NCBI GenBank assembly: GCA_041674345.1
Contig: JBAYVY010000037.1
Span: 1 to 16,867, forward strand
DNA: 16,867 nt
Reading direction: 5' to 3'
Origin: JBAYVY01 sp041674345
Lineage (GTDB): Bacteria > Planctomycetota > Phycisphaerae > Phycisphaerales > Zrk34
Shown: piece by piece, positions 12,082 through 16,867 of the stretch
Numbering within the stretch: position 1 is the first letter of the stretch
How the letters are laid out: every line of letters starts with the position of its first letter
Program-made: the position numbers and the translations under genes
Notes under the pieces: model-generated
Databases searched by the model: none
Told to the model about the DNA's origin: nothing
Seen by the model: only the letters and a program-made list of their open reading frames with translations

Positions 12082-13278
12082 TTATACTACGAGCGACCAA
12101 AGGGTAACCAGCCCTGATATACCCTTCATCTTTTTCCCTTCATGCTTTTCCCATTGCAGATGCTTGTGCTTCTCGGCACCCAATTCGTCGATGTCTCGTT
12201 TGGCTTGCTCACTCAACCAGATTTCCGCATTTTGGGTGGCTTTGGCCACGCGGGCAGTGACAATCACTGTGCGACCAGACACTTCGTTTTCCTTTATGGT
12301 CACCGGTCCGATGTGAATGCCAGCTCGGATGCGCACCCGTGGATGCCCGGAATTCCCATGCAATGCCATCGCGAAGTCCAATGCCAAATCTGCGGTTCTA
12401 AATACCGCTAGAAAACCATCACCGAGGGTTGTGCTCTCGCGGCCATGGAACTCTCCAATTAGCTTTCGCCCCCGAGCATAGTGCGTCTCCTGCACTTTGA
12501 TCATTGCCTCATCCTTGATTTCATCGAACAATGCTGTCGAGTCAACGATATCGGTGAACACAATTGCCAACGTAAGCCTCTCGTCACCGGCCCATTCCTG
12601 AAGGTTATTCTTGCTCGCCTCTCCACTGGTCGCGTTCGCCGATGGGCTTGGAGGGGAATGTCTGCGAAGTTGTTGCAAGAGTTGAGCGATAGCGTGATGA
12701 TTGTCGGTGGTCGTAGAAATAATAAGTATGCCATTCAGTTCTTCCATGAAACCCGTTAAGCCAACTGGAAGCCAACTATCGCGAGCAACTGAATTTCTTA
12801 TCAAGTCCATGACGGCGATAATGCGTTCCTCGCGAGGAACATCTTTTGCGCAATTATCAGCAAGAGCATTTATCGGAGGAAGCAGATCGCGGATGTCGTA
12901 GGTGCGGATTTCAGTCTTGGCGGAGAGGAATTCGTTGGTGGCGATGACGATTACGCCTTCGTCGATCGTGTAACCGAGCTTGACCAGTTCGCCGCCCGCT
13001 TCGTCGAGAATCAGCCGCAGGGAGCGTTCAGCCGCGACGTTGTTCAACTGCATCGTGATCGGGGTTTCCTTGGTGATGCCGGCGGCTTCCAGCGAACGCC
13101 ACTGCACCACGAAGTTGGCACCGGTGACGTTGCGGAGGTATTCGATCACGTTGGCAAGTTGGTTGGCACGCAAGTCAACGGGGATGGGCTGCTGAAGTTT
13201 TTCGCGGGTGATGCGGCTGGCCTCGCTGTCTTCACGCAGCGACCTAGACGATTCCACGATATGTAAGTTGTCAGACAT
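12082..13278 (-). CDS. STN/secretin-like domain fused to a class III nucleotide cyclase domain
   Basis: The 398-residue product has no signal peptide. Residues about 28-118 form an STN-type domain (PVDLRANQLANVIEYLRNVT, ETPITMQLNNVAAERSLRLI). A second secretin-N-like module follows (about 122-206; RTYDIRDLL, LNGILIISTTTDNHHAIAQL), then a Ser/Pro linker (208-225). A class III adenylate/guanylate cyclase domain fills about 234-365. Both metal-binding Asp residues are present (D243 in FTDIVDST, D287 in LGDGFLAVF), as is the transition-state Arg (R343). However, the substrate Lys position is Thr283 and the usual Asn before the Arg is Ile339 (GRTVIVTAR). It may be an atypical or inactive cyclase used for nucleotide sensing. 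AGGTG lies four bases before ATG 13278. The cyclase half looks AT-richer than its surroundings, and 35-bp direct repeats flank the gene. Confidence 0.85.
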   Translation of the reverse strand: MSDNLHIVESSRSLREDSEASRITREKLQQPIPVDLRANQLANVIEYLRNVTGANFVVQWRSLEAAGITKETPITMQLNNVAAERSLRLILDEAGGELVKLGYTIDEGVIVIATNEFLSAKTEIRTYDIRDLLPPINALADNCAKDVPREERIIAVMDLIRNSVARDSWLPVGLTGFMEELNGILIISTTTDNHHAIAQLLQQLRRHSPPSPSANATSGEASKNNLQEWAGDERLTLAIVFTDIVDSTALFDEIKDEAMIKVQETHYARGRKLIGEFHGRESTTLGDGFLAVFRTADLALDFAMALHGNSGHPRVRIRAGIHIGPVTIKENEVSGRTVIVTARVAKATQNAEIWLSEQAKRDIDELGAEKHKHLQWEKHEGKKMKGISGLVTLWSLVV

Positions 13279-13418
13279 ACTTCACCTGCTTTTTGCAAAG
13301 ACAACATCGAATAGTCACTGTACCGCGTTTTCTTGCGATGCCGCAATTACCGATACACATCTTCCGGGGGTGCCGGCTTTTTTGTTTCGATCATTCCGCG
13401 TCCGGGCGACCTTCTTTT

Positions 13419-13455
13419 CAGATCGCAGATCGAACATCGCGGATCGAAGATTCGC
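13419..13455. repeat. heptad tandem repeat at the dnaB stop codon
   Basis: Five 7-bp units at 13421-13455: GATCGCA, GATCGAA, CATCGCG, GATCGAA, GATTCGC. The last base is the first base of the plus-strand complement of the dnaB TAG stop. Positions 13419-13453 match 11966-12000 at 34 of 35 bases in the same orientation. No clear opposite arm is present, although TTTCGATCATTCCGCG upstream (13384-13400) is weakly similar. Confidence 0.75.
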
Positions 13456-14906
13456 TAAAACGCCCCGCCGCCCATCGCCGACGGCGGCAGTTTCGAGCGA
13501 TTCTCGAATCGTGTCGTCGCCCCGTTGAATTGCAACTGCACGATGCCCGTCGGCCCGTTGCGCTGCTTGGCGATGATGATTTCGCTCAGCCCCGCCTTCT
13601 CCGGGTTTTCCAGCTTCCAGTTGTCGTCCTTGTGGTAATACTCCTCGCGGTGAAGCATCATCACCACGTCCGCGTCCTGTTCAATACTGCCCGATTCGCG
13701 CAGATCGCTCAGCAGCGGGCGATTGTCGGCCCGGCCTTCGGGATTTCGGTTCAACTGCGACAACGCCACCACCGGCACGCTCAACTCACGCGCCAACGCC
13801 TTCAAACTCCGGCTGATCTGGCTGACTTCCTGCTGCCTGTTTTCCGCGCCGGGACAACTCATCAACTGCATGTAATCGACGAACACCGCCTTGATGTCCT
13901 TCTGCGACGCCAGTCGCCGCGCTTTGGCGCGGAGTTCCAGCACGCTGAGTCCGGGGGTGTCGTCGATATACATCGGCGCGTCGTAGGATTCGCTGACCAC
14001 TTCCTGCAACCGGCGAAACTCCTCGGCGTTCAGCATGTTCCGCCGCATGCGCTGCGCATCGACGCCCGACCGGCTGCTCATCAATCGCTCGGCCAACTGC
14101 TGCTTGCCCATTTCCAGCGAGAAGATGGCGATCGGCTGCTTGCTGTTGAACGCGATGTTCTCCGCGATGTTGAGCATGAAGGCGGTTTTTCCCATGGAGG
14201 GCCGCGCGGCAATGATAATCATCTCGCCTTTTTGCAGGCCGCTGAGGTAATCGTTCAGTTCGTAGAACCCGGTGTCCATGCCTGTGAGCGTCACGCCGTC
14301 TTCGTGACGCTTGTCGAGCAATGTGTACGCCTGTTGCACCAATTCGATCAGCTTCTCCGGCTCGTTGCTGGTGCGCGACTGGGCGATCTGAAAAACTTCC
14401 TGCTCCGCCTTGTCGATCAGCGTGTCGGAATCTTCCGACGATTCGTAGGCCTCTTTCAGAATGCGACCGGCGGCGCGGATCAGGGCGCGACGTTTCGCGG
14501 CGTTCAGCACCAGACCGGCGTAATACGGCGCGTTCTCGGCGATCGGTACGCTCTCGGCCAGTTGAATCACATAATCCGCCCCGCCGACTTGTTCCAGCAG
14601 ACTCCGCGTGCGAAGTTCCTGAATGATCTGCACGCTGTCCAGCGAACGATTGCGGTCGTACAGGTCGATCAACACCTGATACAACGCCTGATGGGCCGGT
14701 TTGTCGAAGGCATCGGCGTTTGGAAGTTTTTGCAGCACCTCGCCGATGATGTGAATGTCGCCCGCGCCGGCGAGAATCATCGAACCCAGCAGCGACATCT
14801 CCGCTTCGGGCGCGCCCGGCGGCAGGCGGTCGAACAGTTTGCCCAGTTCGTCGGGTCGAAGTTCAAAGGGGGCTTGTCGCGTCCGTGCGGTGGTCATGGG
14901 GTGCAT
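13455..14906 (-). CDS. dnaB: replicative DNA helicase DnaB
   Basis: Full-length DnaB, the hexameric 5'-3' helicase that unwinds DNA at the replication fork and binds primase. Numbered from ATG 14897 (480 aa), the N-terminal helical domain covers about 27-130 (PPGAPEAEMSLLGSMIL, GADYVIQLAESVP). The RecA-like ATPase domain starts at LTGMDTGFYELNDYLSGLQK. It holds Walker A ARPSMGKTA (231-239), SLEMGKQQLAERL, Walker B VFVDYMQL (338-345), and the sensor/arginine-finger region ALSQLNRNPEGRADNRPLLS to SIEQDADVVMMLHREEYY. ATG 14906 and ATG 14897 share one AGGGA at spacings of 2 and 11; the true start could be either, and a TTG at 14918 is less likely. No intein is present. A divergent secreted-protein gene begins 143 bp away. 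Confidence 0.97.
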   Translation of the reverse strand: MHPMTTARTRQAPFELRPDELGKLFDRLPPGAPEAEMSLLGSMILAGAGDIHIIGEVLQKLPNADAFDKPAHQALYQVLIDLYDRNRSLDSVQIIQELRTRSLLEQVGGADYVIQLAESVPIAENAPYYAGLVLNAAKRRALIRAAGRILKEAYESSEDSDTLIDKAEQEVFQIAQSRTSNEPEKLIELVQQAYTLLDKRHEDGVTLTGMDTGFYELNDYLSGLQKGEMIIIAARPSMGKTAFMLNIAENIAFNSKQPIAIFSLEMGKQQLAERLMSSRSGVDAQRMRRNMLNAEEFRRLQEVVSESYDAPMYIDDTPGLSVLELRAKARRLASQKDIKAVFVDYMQLMSCPGAENRQQEVSQISRSLKALARELSVPVVALSQLNRNPEGRADNRPLLSDLRESGSIEQDADVVMMLHREEYYHKDDNWKLENPEKAGLSEIIIAKQRNGPTGIVQLQFNGATTRFENRSKLPPSAMGGGAF

Positions 14907-15049
14907 CGTCCCTGACAAAGTGAATATTGTCGAGTCGTTTGGTGAGATGGGATAAACTGTCGATTACGCCGGTGCAATTGTATGACGTTGGCCGGACTGA
15001 TGCACGGATTTTGTGAAGTCGCTATCGTGAAGGGCAAAGGAGCATCGCC

Positions 15050-15811
15050 ATGACCTTACGCCGGCTCTGTTTACTGACGCTGCTGATTTTCGTCGCTCCG
15101 TTGAAGGCCGATGACAAACCGGCCCAGACGCCCGCGGCGGCCGCGGCGGCGAATGCGACGGCGGAAGTTCCGGATCCACCCCCGCCCCCGGAAATTAAAT
15201 CTCCCGGCGAATCCACATCCGCCACCCAGCCGGGGCAGAGCGCCCCCGGAAGTTCTGATTTGAACACCAAGCCGGGGCAGAGCGAGTCTTCTATTCCGGG
15301 GGCGAGCGCCGCCCCGGGTTCTGCCGAACCCCCGGAAGTTCCCGTCACGTCCGCGGTGTTGGAGCAGCGTATCAACGCATTGCTCAAAGACCCCGGGCCG
15401 ATGATCGACCGTGTTGCCGTGCGAAATCAACTTGACCTGTTGACCGACAACGCCTCGCGACTGGCGCTGATGAGCGACGATCCCCGGAAGCGATTTGACG
15501 CGATGAGTGTGCAGTTGCAGTCGATCTACACGCGATTGATCGAATACCCCGATTCCTCCGACGTGGATCATCTGCTCGGTCGTCTGCGGGCCGCGGCGCG
15601 ACGGATCAAAGCCATTGAACTTCCGGGGGCGGGGGCGGTGGGTGACTTCTGGCTGATGACCGCCGAGTTGTACGACATGAACCGGATGAAGCTGCCGCTG
15701 GAAGCGCGACGGCAGCAGGCGGCGGGCCTGATGAAGGATTTTCTCGCCAAGCACTCCGACTGGCCGGCGGCGATGGACGTGCGCGAGGCGATGGAGGCGA
15801 TGAATAAGTAG
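15050..15811 (+). CDS. secreted protein with Pro/Ala/Ser-rich linker, unknown function
   Basis: The 253-residue product has a signal peptide (MTLRRLCLLTLLIFVAPLKA, likely cleaved before DDKP). A low-complexity linker follows (about 23-100) made of Ala, Pro, Ser and Gly with two copies of the phrase PGQS. The C-terminal part (about 101-253) is an alpha-helical domain, with helices such as LEQRINALLKD, AVRNQLDLLTDNASRLALMS and GDFWLMTAELYDMNRMKL. The linker suggests a periplasmic domain held away from an anchor or complex. AAAGGAG ends seven bases before the ATG, a strong ribosome binding site. The stop codon's last G begins a run of ten G. No family is recognised. Confidence 0.8.
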   Translation: MTLRRLCLLTLLIFVAPLKADDKPAQTPAAAAAANATAEVPDPPPPPEIKSPGESTSATQPGQSAPGSSDLNTKPGQSESSIPGASAAPGSAEPPEVPVTSAVLEQRINALLKDPGPMIDRVAVRNQLDLLTDNASRLALMSDDPRKRFDAMSVQLQSIYTRLIEYPDSSDVDHLLGRLRAAARRIKAIELPGAGAVGDFWLMTAELYDMNRMKLPLEARRQQAAGLMKDFLAKHSDWPAAMDVREAMEAMNK

Positions 15812-15820
15812 GGGGGGGGG
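15811..15820 (+). repeat. G10 homopolymer at the stop codon
   Basis: Ten consecutive G bases, the first being the last base of the TAG stop of the secreted-protein gene. Such tracts slip during replication. Because the tract begins at the stop itself, length changes alter the 3' region but not the protein. Confidence 0.7.
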
Positions 15821-15825
15821 AGTGG

Positions 15826-16006
15826 GAATGACGAAATCCGAATGATGAATCAAATCCGAAACACGAAGCTCGAAACAGGGCTACTTTTGCCTCGAAGAAT
15901 CGCTCCGAAAATGAGATTCAACTCTTTGGCTCGCGAAGTCGGCTTCTTCGTTTCGGATTTCAGATTTCGAGTTTGATTCGTCATTCGGGCTTCGTCATTC
16001 GTCATT
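15826..16006. repeat. large heptad-repeat hairpin downstream of pyrC
   Basis: The left arm is seven 7-bp units at 15826-15874 (GAATGAC, GAAATCC, GAATGAT, GAATCAA, ATCCGAA, ACACGAA, GCTCGAA). The right arm is eight units at 15947-16002 (TTCGTTT, CGGATTT, CAGATTT, CGAGTTT, GATTCGT, CATTCGG, GCTTCGT, CATTCGT). The arms are complementary over about 38 bases with scattered mismatches (15838-15875 against the complement of 15951-15988). An inner stem CGAAGAA (15893-15899)/TTCTTCG (15944-15950) narrows the loop. The pyrC TGA stop (16002-16004) lies at the right edge. Confidence 0.8.
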
Positions 16007-16867
16007 TCTTCCCCATCCGCTCTTTCACGCGGTTCATTTTGATTTGCCCGCCGACGATGGTGGTCACGGCCCGTCCGGTGACTTGTCTTCCGTGATACGG
16101 GCAGTTGCGGCTCTTCGATTTGAACTGTTCGATGTCGATGGTCCACGATTCATTCGGGTCGATGATCGTCACATCCGCGTCCCCGCCCTCCACCAGGCGG
16201 CCCTTGGTGGGCAGGTCGAGCAGGTTGGCCGGTTCAATCGTCATCATGGCGATCAGACGGGGCCAGTCGATCGTGCCGGATGCGATGAGGGCTTCGATGT
16301 AGAGGGGCAGGGCGATTTCCAGGGCGATGATGCCGGATGGGGCGGCGGCGAATTCGAGTTCTTTTTCTTCGCGGGTGTGCGGGGCGTGATCGGTGCCGAG
16401 CATCGTGATGACCCCGTCCCGGATGCCCTTGAGCAACGCCTGTTGATCGCGTTTGGTTCGCAGCGGCGGATTGATTTTGTAAACCGGGTCGTAGCCGGTG
16501 CAGCAATCTTCGGTCAGCAGCAAATGGTGCGGCGTGGCCTCGGCGGTGACGGGCTGACCGGCTTTGCGGGCGGCGCGGACCAGTTCGACGCTTCCCTCGG
16601 CGGACATATGCTGCACGTGGTAGCGACAACCAATCGCGCGATTGAGCATGATGTCGCGCTGAATGATGAGTTCTTCAGCGACGGCGGGCCGGCCTGCCAG
16701 ACCGAGGCGTGTGGCGAGCGGGCCGGCGTTCATCACGCCGCTCTCGGCGAGCGTCGGTTCTTCGCAGTGCTGACACAGCGCCTTGCCGGTCATTTTCACA
16801 TACTGCAACGCGCGTTGCATCATGGAGGCGTTGGCGACCGCATCGCCGTCGTCGGTGAAGGCGACGG
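16002..16867 (-). CDS. pyrC: dihydroorotase, 5' end off window
   Basis: The frame is open to the right edge and gives the C-terminal 287 residues or so of a class I-type dihydroorotase, which closes carbamoyl aspartate to dihydroorotate in pyrimidine synthesis. The visible part starts VAFTDDGDAVANASMMQRAL. It continues through GKALCQHCEEPTLAESGVMN, AEELIIQRDIMLNRA, YHVQHMSAEGSVELVRAARK (metal His) and TAEATPHHLLLTED. Further on are KINPPLRTKRDQQALLKGIR, the catalytic Asp block LGTDHAPHTREEKELEFAAA, and PSGIIALEIALPLYI. The N-terminal HxH metal site and the carboxylated Lys lie outside the window. The internal ATGs at 16820-16823 are not the true start, because homology continues upstream of them. 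The stop codon lies in a heptad hairpin. Confidence 0.95.
   Translation of the reverse strand, partial: VAFTDDGDAVANASMMQRALQYVKMTGKALCQHCEEPTLAESGVMNAGPLATRLGLAGRPAVAEELIIQRDIMLNRAIGCRYHVQHMSAEGSVELVRAARKAGQPVTAEATPHHLLLTEDCCTGYDPVYKINPPLRTKRDQQALLKGIRDGVITMLGTDHAPHTREEKELEFAAAPSGIIALEIALPLYIEALIASGTIDWPRLIAMMTIEPANLLDLPTKGRLVEGGDADVTIIDPNESWTIDIEQFKSKSRNCPYHGRQVTGRAVTTIVGGQIKMNRVKERMGKK

Noticed and set aside
13368..13386. Plus-strand terminator ending in TTTTTTG
   Set aside because: Only a 4-bp CCGG/CCGG stem precedes the T-run, and no plus-strand gene ends there.
13293..14915. 540-codon plus-strand open frame
   Set aside because: Antisense of dnaB, whose Walker motifs are unambiguous.
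16821..16823. pyrC start at the internal ATG
   Set aside because: Dihydroorotase homology (AFTDDG...) continues upstream of this codon to the window edge, so the gene is cut by the window.

Overview
The window looks like a chromosomal segment from a GC-rich bacterium, most likely a member of the Planctomycetota (Phycisphaerae-like). This is an inference. It rests on the high GC content, the short secretin/STN-type domain typical of planctomycete proteins, the taxon-restricted secreted proteins, and intergenic DNA full of hairpin repeats. Most genes are chromosomal housekeeping or lineage-specific genes. No phage, plasmid, CRISPR array, rRNA or tRNA was recognised.

Layout. (1) 1-1490, minus strand: a GH130-type mannoside phosphorylase/hydrolase that runs off the left edge, preceded by an unrecognised 172-aa protein. 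(2) 1695-2108, plus strand: an unrecognised 137-aa protein. (3) 2109-2585: about 480 bp of repeat-rich DNA. It holds an inverted pair of REP-like hairpin units and a roughly 30-residue relic of an IS110-type transposase. (4) 2586-3332, minus: a ComF-family phosphoribosyltransferase. It is followed by a relic of an ISNCY-like insertion sequence (3344-3621) whose end carries two 25-bp tandem repeats. (5) 3702-4151, plus: nucleoside diphosphate kinase. Its 3' end overlaps a 5'-truncated esterase/hydrolase fragment on the minus strand. (6) 9885-4748, minus: a gene run of a glycosyltransferase broken by an amber codon, panC, a secreted HEAT-like protein and an OppA/DppA-type solute-binding protein. 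(7) 10098-10643, plus: a lipoprotein. (8) 14906-10731, minus: dnaB, an unusual STN-cyclase fusion gene, nadK, and a 47-codon very basic protein with its own promoter, ribosome binding site and terminator. (9) 15050-15811, plus: a secreted Pro/Ala-rich protein. (10) 16002-16867, minus: dihydroorotase pyrC, which runs off the right edge.

The housekeeping genes serve nucleotide and cofactor supply and replication: ndk and pyrC (nucleotides), panC (pantothenate/CoA), nadK (NADP) and dnaB (helicase). They do not form one pathway operon.

The strongest non-gene signal is a family of degenerate tandem repeats with a strict 7-bp period, found at six intergenic places. The heptad differs from place to place. 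Four loci clearly have facing inverted arms that would fold into long hairpins. Four loci begin within or next to the stop codon of a minus-strand gene (panC, the glycosyltransferase, dnaB, pyrC). Two of the arrays share a 35-bp sequence (34/35 identical) and flank the STN-cyclase gene as direct repeats. The cyclase half of that gene looks AT-richer than its surroundings and has changed nucleotide-binding residues. These two observations, together with the REP-like pair showing compensatory stem changes, are the most rewarding places to look further.
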